DNA from: GCA-2794515 sp033763335
GTDB lineage: Bacteria > Chloroflexota > Anaerolineae > Aggregatilineales > Phototrophicaceae
Reading direction: 5' to 3'
Assembly: GCA_033763335.1 (NCBI GenBank)
Contig: JANRKU010000010.1
Coordinates: 1-64,000 of the forward strand
Length of the DNA stretch: 64,000 bases
Under the pieces are notes generated by a model. That model ran no database searches and was not told the origin of the DNA. It worked only from the letters and a program-made list of their open reading frames with translations. Position numbers and translations under genes: made by a program. Positions 8,223-15,525 of this stretch are shown one piece after another (within the stretch, counting starts at the first letter, position 1; each line of letters starts with the position of its first letter).

Positions 8223-8654
8223 ATGAACACCATCATCTGGATTCATGGTGATAATCTTAGTCCCTATAACCCCGCCTTATTAGAAGGCAAAAATGCGCCT
8301 GCCTTATTTGTCTGGGATGAAAAACTACTCACAGAATGGCATATTTCACTCAAGCGAATTGTATTTATATACGAATGCTTACTAGAGTTACCTGTCATCA
8401 TCAGGAGAGGCGATATTGCACAAGAACTGGTTCAATTTTCCCAAGAAAACAATGCGACCCGTATCCTCACTGTAGAAAGCCCTAGTCCCCATTTTAAGGA
8501 TATTTGCAAGCGCGTTATCAGCCAAATGCCAAAGGGAAGCCGATTAGAAGTATGCAAAATTGAACCGTTTGTCAGGATAGAAGGCAATATAGACCTCAAG
8601 CGATTTTCACGGTATTGGGAAAAAGTGAAAACACAGGCACTCCGCCTAAAATAA
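8223..8654 (+). CDS. Small alpha/beta protein resembling the photolyase N-terminal domain
   Basis: A 143-residue protein 24 bp after the stand-alone FAD-binding domain gene. It looks like a reduced photolyase-type Rossmann domain. It opens with IIWIHGDNLSPYNPAL, comparable to the family start where an Arg-Asp-Leu is followed by a DNPAL motif, then PALFVWDEKLL. In the middle, IRRGDIAQELVQFSQENNA matches the family RRGDP..VL..L...... pattern, and it ends with a basic helix. I infer that it supplies in trans the domain missing from its neighbour, making a split photolyase with reversed gene order. No chromophore can be assigned. A stand-alone unrelated Rossmann protein is the alternative. Confidence 0.65.
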   Translation: MNTIIWIHGDNLSPYNPALLEGKNAPALFVWDEKLLTEWHISLKRIVFIYECLLELPVIIRRGDIAQELVQFSQENNATRILTVESPSPHFKDICKRVISQMPKGSRLEVCKIEPFVRIEGNIDLKRFSRYWEKVKTQALRLK

Positions 8655-8728
8655 GACGAAAGTCCTTTTATAGTAGGCATAAATAGAGTACGATAGGGGT
8701 CTGAATAAACTTTATGTAAGGAGCTACT

Positions 8729-9778
8729 ATGGCACTTCAAGACCAAGTGATGCAAGCCTTATCTACTGTAATTGAGCCAGAACTTCACCGTGATATTGTA
8801 TCGCTCAATATGATACGTAATTTAAGCATAACAGGCGATGTGGCAAAATTTACCATCGTCCTCACAACACCAGCCTGTCCACTCAAAAATGTGTTTATTG
8901 AGCGATGCAATGAGGCAGTTGTTGGCAAGGTTGCGGGTATCAAACGCCTTGACATTCAATGGGATGCCCAAGTACCCACTGATAAACGGATTCATGGGTT
9001 ATTGCAAACCTCTATGCGGACAATTATCGCTGTGAGTAGTGGTAAGGGTGGCGTGGGGAAAAGCACTGTTGCAATAAATTTGGCAGTTGGATTAGCCGAA
9101 GCAGGCGCAAAAGTTGGGTTAATTGATGCCGACATCCTTAATCCTAATATCCCCCAAATGGCGGGGCTTAGTTCTGGCAGACCCAAAGTATTAAACAATA
9201 AAATGATTCCCATCGAAGCCTATGGGGTAAAAATCATGAGTACAGGTTTTTTAATTGATGCCGACAAGCCCATGATTATGCGTGGACCCATGCTTCATGG
9301 CGCAATCCGTCAATTTTTCACTGATGTAGATTGGGGTGATTTGGATTATACCATCGTGGATTTGCCCCCTGGTACAGGTGATGCACCGTTATCATTGGCA
9401 CAATCATTCCCTCTGGCAGGTGCAATTATCGTCACACAACCCCAAGAGGTTGCTGTAGCAGATGCCTTACGTGGGGCGGCGATGTTTGACCAGCTCAATG
9501 TCCCTATTTTGGGTGTTGTTGAAAATATGTCTGGTGAATTTTTTGGCAGTGGGGGTGGCGAAGCCTTAGCCAAGCAACGTAATATCCCATTTTTGGGACG
9601 TGTTCCACTTCAAGCCAGTGTGCGTGAAGGTGGTGATTATGGCAGACCAGTGATGGCATATGCCCCCGATAGTCCCGCAGGTTTGGCATTTCATGCCATT
9701 GTGCAGGCTGTAGCAGCGCGTATCAGCGTGGTCATGATGCAAAGCCCGAATATTATTCCTATCAACATCATCGGATGA
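8729..9778 (+). CDS. mrp: Mrp/ApbC-type P-loop ATPase, Fe-S cluster carrier
   Basis: A 349-residue cytosolic ATPase of the Mrp/NBP35 family, which carries assembled Fe-S clusters to target apoproteins. Residues 1 to about 85 are a DUF59/MIP18 domain (VIEPELHRDIVSLNMI, with TTPACPLK holding the conserved Cys). The P-loop with the deviant Walker A, SSGKGGVGKST, spans residues 104-112. DADILNPNIPQM and DLPPGTGDAPLSLAQ complete the nucleotide site. The CxxC that binds the bridging cluster in E. coli ApbC is missing: after VVENMSGEFF comes GSGGGEALA directly. Similar CxxC-less forms exist in other phyla. The ribosome-binding site is AAGGAG. Confidence 0.92.
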   Translation: MALQDQVMQALSTVIEPELHRDIVSLNMIRNLSITGDVAKFTIVLTTPACPLKNVFIERCNEAVVGKVAGIKRLDIQWDAQVPTDKRIHGLLQTSMRTIIAVSSGKGGVGKSTVAINLAVGLAEAGAKVGLIDADILNPNIPQMAGLSSGRPKVLNNKMIPIEAYGVKIMSTGFLIDADKPMIMRGPMLHGAIRQFFTDVDWGDLDYTIVDLPPGTGDAPLSLAQSFPLAGAIIVTQPQEVAVADALRGAAMFDQLNVPILGVVENMSGEFFGSGGGEALAKQRNIPFLGRVPLQASVREGGDYGRPVMAYAPDSPAGLAFHAIVQAVAARISVVMMQSPNIIPINIIG

Positions 9779-9788
9779 TTCTATAACA

Positions 9789-9813
9789 GGGGTATGAGTC
9801 TTTCTCATACCCC
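9789..9813. terminator. Bidirectional hairpin between convergent genes
   Basis: GGGGTATGAG (9789-9798), a 5-nt loop TCTTT, then CTCATACCCC (9804-9813). It is a perfect 10-bp stem between the Mrp gene and the convergent membrane-protein gene. Confidence 0.75.
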
Positions 9814-10089
9814 TTAATCATCTAACCCTAGTACATGGATTTCTTTACTCGCAACGGGGTTATACCGTCCGATTAATACCCAAAATATGAAATTGATAAA
9901 AATGGCAAGGAAAAAGGCTGTCCATGCTTCTGATTCTACACCTCTGCTCATCGCATAGTGGCGCAGGAATAAGGTTGGTGCTATCATTAAAAATAGTATC
10001 AAACGACGTGAAGAACGTTTTGAGCGTTGCAAAATAAAAAGCATCAAAGCAAAAAAGGCAGTTAGTAGGGCAATCGTCTCTAAATTCAT
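9814..10089 (-). CDS. Small membrane protein, unknown function
   Basis: A 91-residue protein that I do not recognise. Two to three hydrophobic segments are visible: residues about 4-20, about 30-45 after the basic QRSKRSSRR stretch, and about 58-74. The basic loop suggests a cytoplasmic side by the positive-inside rule. It ends exactly where the hairpin of the convergent Mrp gene begins, and it is divergent from the anti-sigma antagonist pair. Reading-frame length and position support a real gene, but no function can be assigned. Confidence 0.65.
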   Translation of the reverse strand: MNLETIALLTAFFALMLFILQRSKRSSRRLILFLMIAPTLFLRHYAMSRGVESEAWTAFFLAIFINFIFWVLIGRYNPVASKEIHVLGLDD

Positions 10090-10146
10090 CGCAATTTTCG
10101 TTTATAATTGAACAGAATATTGAACCTATTATATATCGCATGGCAC

Positions 10147-10175
10147 TTGATAAAATAGCCTTTTTGCGATAATTT
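10147..10175 (+). promoter_or_regulatory. Candidate promoter of the anti-sigma antagonist pair
   Basis: TTGATA (10147-10152) lies 17 nt from TAATTT (10170-10175), about 50 bp ahead of the STAS gene. The match to sigma70 is moderate. Confidence 0.45.
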
Positions 10176-10223
10176 TCACAAAAATCTCAGCTAAACCGAT
10201 ACAGGTCAGCAGGAGTGACACAA

Positions 10224-10559
10224 ATGTTAGAAGTAAATGTGGCAGGTTTAGAAAATGCTACTTTAATTGAGGTCAATGGACGGGTAGATAGTATGACAGC
10301 AAATCAATTAGGCGAGGCACTCTCTAGCCCAATTGATGATGGTCATGTCAATATCGTTTTAGACCTTGCAGGTGTAGATTATATGAGTAGTGCTGGCTTA
10401 AGAGAAATTATTGCCGCACTCAAAAAGGTGAAGCGTGCTTCGGGTGATTTACGCATTGCTCAACCATCGAATCGGGTCATGGAAGTGTTTGAAATGGCGG
10501 GGATAGACACACTCGTCCGTATTTTTGCCACTCGTTTAGAAGCTGTTGCTAGTTATTAA
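10224..10559 (+). CDS. STAS-domain anti-sigma factor antagonist
   Basis: A 111-residue single STAS domain of the SpoIIAA/RsbV type. The motif LAGVDYMSSAGLREI holds the serine that the partner kinase phosphorylates in this family (second Ser of MSSAGL). In its unphosphorylated state such a protein sequesters the anti-sigma factor and frees the sigma factor. The ATG at 10224 has AGGAG (10211-10215) at 8 nt, which is better than the upstream in-frame GTG at 10215 that lies inside the ribosome-binding site. The partner kinase gene follows after 33 bp. No sigma factor or RsbU-type phosphatase is nearby. Confidence 0.9.
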   Translation: MLEVNVAGLENATLIEVNGRVDSMTANQLGEALSSPIDDGHVNIVLDLAGVDYMSSAGLREIIAALKKVKRASGDLRIAQPSNRVMEVFEMAGIDTLVRIFATRLEAVASY

Positions 10560-10592
10560 TCACACGCAACTGAGTCTTGCAGATAAATCCTT

Positions 10593-11015
10593 ATGGTTCA
10601 TGAAGAACACCTACAAATTGTAGCCATCATGGAAAATGTCGAAAAAGCGTGTGAATTTGTAGCTGGATTTGCGCGTTCTTCGGGGTTTTCTGATGAAATG
10701 GTACATCGGTGCTGGATTTCTTTAGAAGAAATCTGCGCCAATGTCATTGAACATGGCTATCAATATAATGGTCAAAATGAGGTCATTGATGTGGTTTGTC
10801 GGGCGTATACTGACCACATTGTTATTATTGTGATGGATGATGCAAAACCATTTAATCCACTCGACAAAGAAGACCCCAACCCTCATACCTCTTTAGATGA
10901 ACGTCAAGTCGGGGGGTGGGGCATTGCTATCGTCAAAAAATTTATGGATAGCGTGACTTATCGCTATTTGAATAATCGCAATCAGCTTATTTTAGAAAAA
11001 TATTATGCTCATTGA
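10593..11015 (+). CDS. RsbW/SpoIIAB-type anti-sigma serine kinase
   Basis: A 140-residue GHKL ATP-binding protein of the HATPase_c_2 class. The N-box is SLEEICANVIEHGY, the G1-type motif is VMDDAKPFNPL, and the G2-type motif is VGGWGIAIVKKFMD. It is expected to phosphorylate the upstream STAS protein and either bind a sigma factor or act in another partner-switching circuit. Its 3' end overlaps the convergent hydrolase gene by 7 nt (11009-11015). The family is clear; the regulated target is not in the window. Confidence 0.88.
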   Translation: MVHEEHLQIVAIMENVEKACEFVAGFARSSGFSDEMVHRCWISLEEICANVIEHGYQYNGQNEVIDVVCRAYTDHIVIIVMDDAKPFNPLDKEDPNPHTSLDERQVGGWGIAIVKKFMDSVTYRYLNNRNQLILEKYYAH

Positions 11016-12625
11016 TTGCGCCACGCATTAATGTCGTCTAAATTTACCTGACCAAACGGTGGAAGGTAGTTATTTTCGCAGTCGCGTGCAGTTGCTGGTA
11101 ATTCACGGCGACTTGATAAAGCCAATTCTGGGCTAAAATAATTCCATACTGCCCGCGAAATATCTTCTACGATGGGCCACAACCGCGTAAAATCTTGAAA
11201 ATCAGTATCTTCCCATAAATAGACAACCAAAATATAATTTCTGCCATTGGGCGGGTAAATAATCCCTGCATCTCCAACTGTGCCATCGAGCCAACCATTT
11301 TTATGCGAAATTCTAATGTCTTCTGGAATACCGCCTTGTAAGAGGCGCTCTAGGTCATTGGCACTCATCAATTCTAACATACGCCGACATTCAACCTGAT
11401 TAAACTCGCCATTGGGAAATGCTGTGATGAGTCCAGAACCATAATTCGCACAGTCATACATCATGGTGAGCAATGTCCCCATATCTTCTGTAGTGGTTTG
11501 GTTAAAGGGGTCTGGTTTGGTATCAAAACCACTATTGGGGGATGTTGGTGTAACCGAAATTGAGCCGAGTTGTTCACCTGCCACTCCTTCAATAAGTCGT
11601 GAAGATAAAAAGGTATTACGTGCGCCCGCAAATTGTGCTGTTTGGGTTACTTGTGCAACTCCATTGAACACATTACCACCCCCTGTAATCTCCATCAACA
11701 GATTTGATGAGGAGTTGCGACTACATAACATGGATTGCGCCAAAAGCCATGCTTCTTCTTGTGTGGGTTCATTATTTTGGCTACGGAAATAATTGAGCAT
11801 GATGGGTAATTTAACTGTGCTGGCAGATGTAAAGGCAACATCGCCCAATAAATTAATTTCTTCCCCTGTAGCTAAATCCATCACAAAGACAGAGCCGATG
11901 GTTGAAACACCATCATAAATAAACCCTTGTGAATCAAAATAGGCAATAATGAGGTCTTGTAGCGTTTTTAGGGTTGGTTTATTGGATGTTGCGCCCCCTA
12001 TTGGCAATATCACGGTACGATTGATGGGGCTTCTGAGTGCGGCTTCGACTAATTGCATGGCTTGGGGAATATCTATAGCAAACCCTTGTTGACCATCGAA
12101 TGTGGTCAATGTTATAGGGTCAAAACCGGGTTCGCCCGGTGGGCGGTCATAACGCGCAGAAATATCGCGCAGAAATTGCTCTAATAAGCCTCGTTGCAAA
12201 TCTGCTGATAGAGGGATATTCACTGGTTGGGTGGTATCTTGCAGGGTCAGGTATTGGACAAATCGCTCCCAAAAACTCCCCAATGCTGTATTGATATTTT
12301 GGGCAGAGGCTAACATGGTCTGCACATTTGGGCGAAACCCAACGGTAGACGGGTCTAATACGATGGGGCTATCGTCATAATATAAAATGACGGGTTGTGC
12401 ATAAGCACGTTCCCATAGGATGCGGGCTTCGGTTGGGGGGAGGTTGCTCACATCAATATCTGCGACTATCAAATTCGGAGCGAGTCGGGTTGCGCTTTGG
12501 CTAAACGCCAATAATTCATAAGTAAATAACCCAGAGGATACCAATAAAAAGGCTACCGAAATTACCCATAAACGCAAAAAAAATGGGCGACTCTTTTTTC
12601 TACGGTTGCTTGTGGATGTTACCAT
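11009..12625 (-). CDS. Membrane-anchored class A beta-lactamase-like serine hydrolase
   Basis: 538 residues. A basic N-terminus and one transmembrane helix (about 16-38) anchor it outside the cell. Residues about 45-230 resemble the region preceding VanW/YoaR-type domains: NLIVADIDVSNLPPTEAR and a Tyr-rich DDSPIVLDPSTVGF stretch. The C-terminal half is a penicillin-recognising fold with S-x-x-K (S269-T-V-K272), an S-x-N-type element in RNSSSN, and a KNG triad near residue 440 in place of KTG. GTVGDAGIIYPPNGRNYILVVY fits the terminal strand. Possible roles are peptidoglycan-related hydrolysis or beta-lactam binding. The nearest parent family is class A beta-lactamase, but resistance should not be assumed. 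NUDIX gene 12 bp upstream, same strand. Confidence 0.85.
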   Translation of the reverse strand: MVTSTSNRRKKSRPFFLRLWVISVAFLLVSSGLFTYELLAFSQSATRLAPNLIVADIDVSNLPPTEARILWERAYAQPVILYYDDSPIVLDPSTVGFRPNVQTMLASAQNINTALGSFWERFVQYLTLQDTTQPVNIPLSADLQRGLLEQFLRDISARYDRPPGEPGFDPITLTTFDGQQGFAIDIPQAMQLVEAALRSPINRTVILPIGGATSNKPTLKTLQDLIIAYFDSQGFIYDGVSTIGSVFVMDLATGEEINLLGDVAFTSASTVKLPIMLNYFRSQNNEPTQEEAWLLAQSMLCSRNSSSNLLMEITGGGNVFNGVAQVTQTAQFAGARNTFLSSRLIEGVAGEQLGSISVTPTSPNSGFDTKPDPFNQTTTEDMGTLLTMMYDCANYGSGLITAFPNGEFNQVECRRMLELMSANDLERLLQGGIPEDIRISHKNGWLDGTVGDAGIIYPPNGRNYILVVYLWEDTDFQDFTRLWPIVEDISRAVWNYFSPELALSSRRELPATARDCENNYLPPFGQVNLDDINAWRNQ

Positions 12626-12637
12626 AAAAAACTCCGT

Positions 12638-13126
12638 TTACTGAAAGAATTGGCGTGCTTGCTGAATAGCGATAAAGTGAAAACTCAAAATGCGTGGCAT
12701 TTTATCAATATCAAACCATTCGTATGCCAAAAGTTCATTACTCAGTTTACCAATTGGCTCTGAGGTATGACATAAATAGGCGAGGTCTAGGTGATTATGG
12801 GTGAGGGATTGTACTGCTACTACTCGTTCCACTGTTACGGTGATGGATAACTCTTCTTGTAATTCGCGTACAACGGTTGTGGCGGGGTCTTCATGCCGAT
12901 TCACCCATCCACCGGGTAATCCCCATGGAGTTTTGGGATGAAAAACATGCTCAACCAGCAACACTTGCCCCTGTGTGTTAAAAATAACACCAACTGCACC
13001 CAATGAATATTTGGGACGAAAAAAGCGCACAATGACATATAAGGGGATGCCAAGCCACGTATGTTTGCGTAGGAATCCCGCGAGTGACCGAAAAAATGGT
13101 GATGAAGTGGGGTTAGATGTATTCAT
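12638..13126 (-). CDS. NUDIX hydrolase
   Basis: A 162-residue protein with a complete NUDIX box: GGWVNRHE, seven residues, then RELQEELSI, fitting GX5EX7REUXEEXGU. This motif binds Mg2+ and cleaves nucleoside diphosphates linked to another moiety. A short amphipathic N-terminus (FLRKHTWLGIPLYVIVRFF) may touch the membrane. The gene precedes the serine hydrolase by 12 bp and is probably cotranscribed with it. The substrate is not predictable. Confidence 0.88.
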   Translation of the reverse strand: MNTSNPTSSPFFRSLAGFLRKHTWLGIPLYVIVRFFRPKYSLGAVGVIFNTQGQVLLVEHVFHPKTPWGLPGGWVNRHEDPATTVVRELQEELSITVTVERVVAVQSLTHNHLDLAYLCHTSEPIGKLSNELLAYEWFDIDKMPRILSFHFIAIQQARQFFQ

Positions 13127-13199
13127 AGTGCATGAGTGTAACCAAGTGGCTTGAGAGCGTCAACCGTTGGTTCACCTACGCTTTTGGGGAAATGTAGGC

Positions 13200-13228
13200 T
13201 TGTTATTTTAGATGTTGTCCATTATACT
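13200..13228 (+). promoter_or_regulatory. Promoter of tRNA-Pro
   Basis: TTGTTA (13200-13205) lies 17 nt from TATACT (13223-13228), which is 17 nt ahead of the tRNA 5' end. Confidence 0.65.
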
Positions 13229-13245
13229 TTCGTTCATCATACCAA

Positions 13246-13319
13246 CGGGGTATGGCGCAGCCCGGTAGCGCGCTTGCATGGGGTGCAAGAGGCCTCCAGT
13301 TCGAATCTGGATACCCCGA
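13246..13319 (+). tRNA. tRNA-Pro (anticodon GGG)
   Basis: A 74-nt cloverleaf. The acceptor stem is CGGGGTA with TACCCCG, and A is the discriminator. The D-stem is GCGC with GCGC. The anticodon stem is CTTGC with GCAAG, closing a loop ATGGGGT whose anticodon is GGG. The T-stem is TCCAG with CTGGA around TTCGAAT. The 3' CCA is not encoded. Loop positions 32 and 38 are A and T, a potential pair that narrows the loop. A strong terminator follows directly. Confidence 0.95.
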
Positions 13320-13325
13320 CACTAA

Positions 13326-13368
13326 AAACAGAGACCTACTTTATGTTATGAGTAGGTCTCTGTTTTAT
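13326..13368. terminator. Bidirectional terminator after tRNA-Pro
   Basis: AAACAGAGACCTACT (13326-13340) pairs with AGTAGGTCTCTGTTT (13351-13365) around a 10-nt loop, with T on one side and A on the other. It serves the tRNA and the convergent lipoprotein gene. Confidence 0.9.
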
Positions 13369-13890
13369 TTATGGGGTGGGGGTTATGCTTCCTTGCTGAT
13401 ACATGGCATCCAATTGGGCAATAAGTTCATTTTGGGCGGCTTGTGCCGTCTCAAAACTCCGTTTAGCATTGGTAAGAATCACATCAAGGTCTTGGCGCTC
13501 GGCATTAACATAGGCTTGCATAGAAGTGAGGGTTTGTTGCATAGCGGCAATGGTGAGCGTGTAGGCTTCTTCTCCACACGATAAAATGGGTGTATTGGCA
13601 ACGGTGAAAGCAACCGTATTCAAGTCTTGTACAAGCCGATAAAGCTCTGAGCGTGATTTTCCAGTCGCGCTATTCAGAAAATTATCAAATTCCACCTGAT
13701 TAAATACCAATGTTTGAATCCAATTTTCTAAAATTGGTGCATCTTCGCAATCACCCTCAATAACACTAACGGGGAGGGGGGTTAACACCAGTAGGGCTGT
13801 CTCTTCTTCGCTTGGACCAACCCCACCACAGCCCACTAACGACAAAATTATGAATCCATACAATACCCAATATGATAAATGCAATTTCAT
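13369..13890 (-). CDS. Predicted lipoprotein, unknown function
   Basis: 173 residues. The start at ATG 13890 has AAAGGA upstream and gives MKLHLSYWVLYGFIILSLVGCGG, a lipoprotein signal with the lipobox LVGC. The mature part is mostly helical: two cysteines (about C47 and C104) and an Ala/Gln/Glu-rich C-terminal helix around residues 125-160, ending in TPTP. I recognise no family. It is divergent from the FtsK-like gene, with 88 bp between start codons. It is likely an outer-face membrane-tethered protein. Confidence 0.7.
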   Translation of the reverse strand: MKLHLSYWVLYGFIILSLVGCGGVGPSEEETALLVLTPLPVSVIEGDCEDAPILENWIQTLVFNQVEFDNFLNSATGKSRSELYRLVQDLNTVAFTVANTPILSCGEEAYTLTIAAMQQTLTSMQAYVNAERQDLDVILTNAKRSFETAQAAQNELIAQLDAMYQQGSITPTP

Positions 13891-13978
13891 GACATAAAAT
13901 CCTTTGGAGTAATGAACCACTTTGCGTTATTATTATAGGCGATGCGCGTCAATCTTGTTATCGCAAAGGACAAATCTC

Positions 13979-15478
13979 ATGCCACAATTGTTTAGTCGTG
14001 TGGATGATAATCACTGGCTAACCCCTACTATTGCCGATATTTTGGAACAAGGTAGCGGAATGCCACTTTCAGAAGCGGATATCCGCGAGCAAATGACTTT
14101 GTTACAGACCAAATTGGCAGACCTAGATACCCCTGTCAAAATTATTGATGTGTTGCCAACACCCTCTTATACCCTCTTCATTGCCAAACCAGAAAGTGTT
14201 GGCAGGCTGGGAAATCGGCGGACGGTGACACCCAACGAAATTCGCAAAAGTATTGGGCAATTGGCAGAAGAAAATCGGCAATGGAAACTCGGATTTATGC
14301 CTGTTGCGCCAGAAAATCCAGATTCCATCGGCATTTTACTCCGCACAGAAAATCATATCCCCCTCAATTTACGTCGTCTGATGTTGCGGAATGCGTTTCG
14401 TGATAATCCCTCTACTTTGGCGATGGCATTGGGGAATACCCTTTTGCAACAACTCATTTTATACGATTTAGCCACCCTCGATGGATTACTGGTGATTGGC
14501 ACAGAAGGTGCAAAATTTCATATATTGCAAAATACACTCTTTTTGCTCACCTTGCTCAATACTCCCAGTGAAATACGAATTGCTGTAGCAGGCGAAAGTG
14601 GGGGGGCGCTCAAACCCATTTTGAATGTGCCACATCTGCTTGGGAAAATGCTCACAGAACCCGAAGATGGGGTCAAATTGATAGATGGATTCATCAAAGA
14701 AGCAGAACGTCGGCGGGCAGGATTTTCTGAGGCAAATGTAACCACTTTAGATGCCTATAATAATTATTTGCGCGGGAATCAAAAACCATCGCTCCCCCGT
14801 ATCATTTTAGTGATTGATTCGGTCTCTGATGAACGTTGGATGCAAACCAAAGACCGTTGGGTCGCACCTGTACAATCGTTATTAGAAGATGGGGCAAAAA
14901 TCGGGATTCACGTCTTGATGACCGCCGCACAATTGGATAATGCCCATGTGCCAAAGGCGCTACAAGCCCGTTTTCCGATTAAAATCCTGAGTCGTAATGC
15001 GGCAGGTAAATATCCAGAAAAAATCGAAAATTTTCATGGTTCATTGATGCGCTTTATTGATGCGTTTGTTTTGATTGGGGAAGAGGCAACACCTATTGAG
15101 GTGAGTGCTGTATCGGCAGAAGAAATTCAACGGGCAACCACCTATTGGCAAAATGCACTTCAAACCCGCAAGGGAGAAACACCTCAAACCCCTGTGAGCG
15201 CAAAGACAGGTGTCACCCAGTTACTCAAAATGCCGACAGATGCACGCTCTCAAGCCATCATCAATCAATTGCCCAATGTTATCCCCACGACCATATTGCA
15301 CCAAGCACGGGCATTAACTGCTTATTTGGGATGGATTGGGATGGGTCCCTTACAAGATGTATTGGGGCTAACTGCACAAGAGGCACAAGAGGTTATTTCT
15401 GCATTAAAAACGAGCGGTATTGTAGAAGATGGTGATAGCCCCACACTCCGTTTTGTTCGGTTAGCCGATTTTGGATGA
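13979..15478 (+). CDS. FtsK/SpoIIIE-like protein with degenerate ATPase motifs
   Basis: 499 residues from ATG 13979, which has AAAGGA upstream. The layout follows the FtsK motor: an alpha-like segment, then LLVIGTEGAKFHILQNTLF where FtsK has GTTGSGKS. Then come IRIAVAGESGGALKPILNVPHLLG, ERRRAGFSEANVTTLDAYNNYL and LPRIILVIDSVSD, equivalent to the FtsK ...ERRY..F...GVRNI..YN and VVIIDELAD segments. A C-terminal winged-helix-like region (about 430-499) recalls the gamma domain. In Walker A the lysine and following Ser/Thr positions are Phe180-His181. In Walker B the catalytic Glu is Ser. I see no transmembrane segments. ATP-driven DNA pumping is therefore unlikely; a DNA-binding or scaffold role is inferred. 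Confidence 0.75.
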   Translation: MPQLFSRVDDNHWLTPTIADILEQGSGMPLSEADIREQMTLLQTKLADLDTPVKIIDVLPTPSYTLFIAKPESVGRLGNRRTVTPNEIRKSIGQLAEENRQWKLGFMPVAPENPDSIGILLRTENHIPLNLRRLMLRNAFRDNPSTLAMALGNTLLQQLILYDLATLDGLLVIGTEGAKFHILQNTLFLLTLLNTPSEIRIAVAGESGGALKPILNVPHLLGKMLTEPEDGVKLIDGFIKEAERRRAGFSEANVTTLDAYNNYLRGNQKPSLPRIILVIDSVSDERWMQTKDRWVAPVQSLLEDGAKIGIHVLMTAAQLDNAHVPKALQARFPIKILSRNAAGKYPEKIENFHGSLMRFIDAFVLIGEEATPIEVSAVSAEEIQRATTYWQNALQTRKGETPQTPVSAKTGVTQLLKMPTDARSQAIINQLPNVIPTTILHQARALTAYLGWIGMGPLQDVLGLTAQEAQEVISALKTSGIVEDGDSPTLRFVRLADFG

Positions 15479-15487
15479 TATAGCCAA

Positions 15488-15516
15488 TGAGGGACGGCAT
15501 TTTTTACCGTCCCTCA
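15488..15516. terminator. Bidirectional hairpin between convergent genes
   Basis: TGAGGGACGG (15488-15497) pairs with CCGTCCCTCA (15507-15516) around a T-rich 9-nt loop, between the FtsK-like gene and the LCP gene. Confidence 0.75.
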
Positions 15517-15525
15517 CTAGCATTT

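Noticed and set aside
11009..12625. Antibiotic-resistance beta-lactamase
   Set aside because: The active-site motifs place it in the superfamily, but the membrane anchor, large extra domain and KNG triad make a wall-related role equally likely; resistance is not supported.
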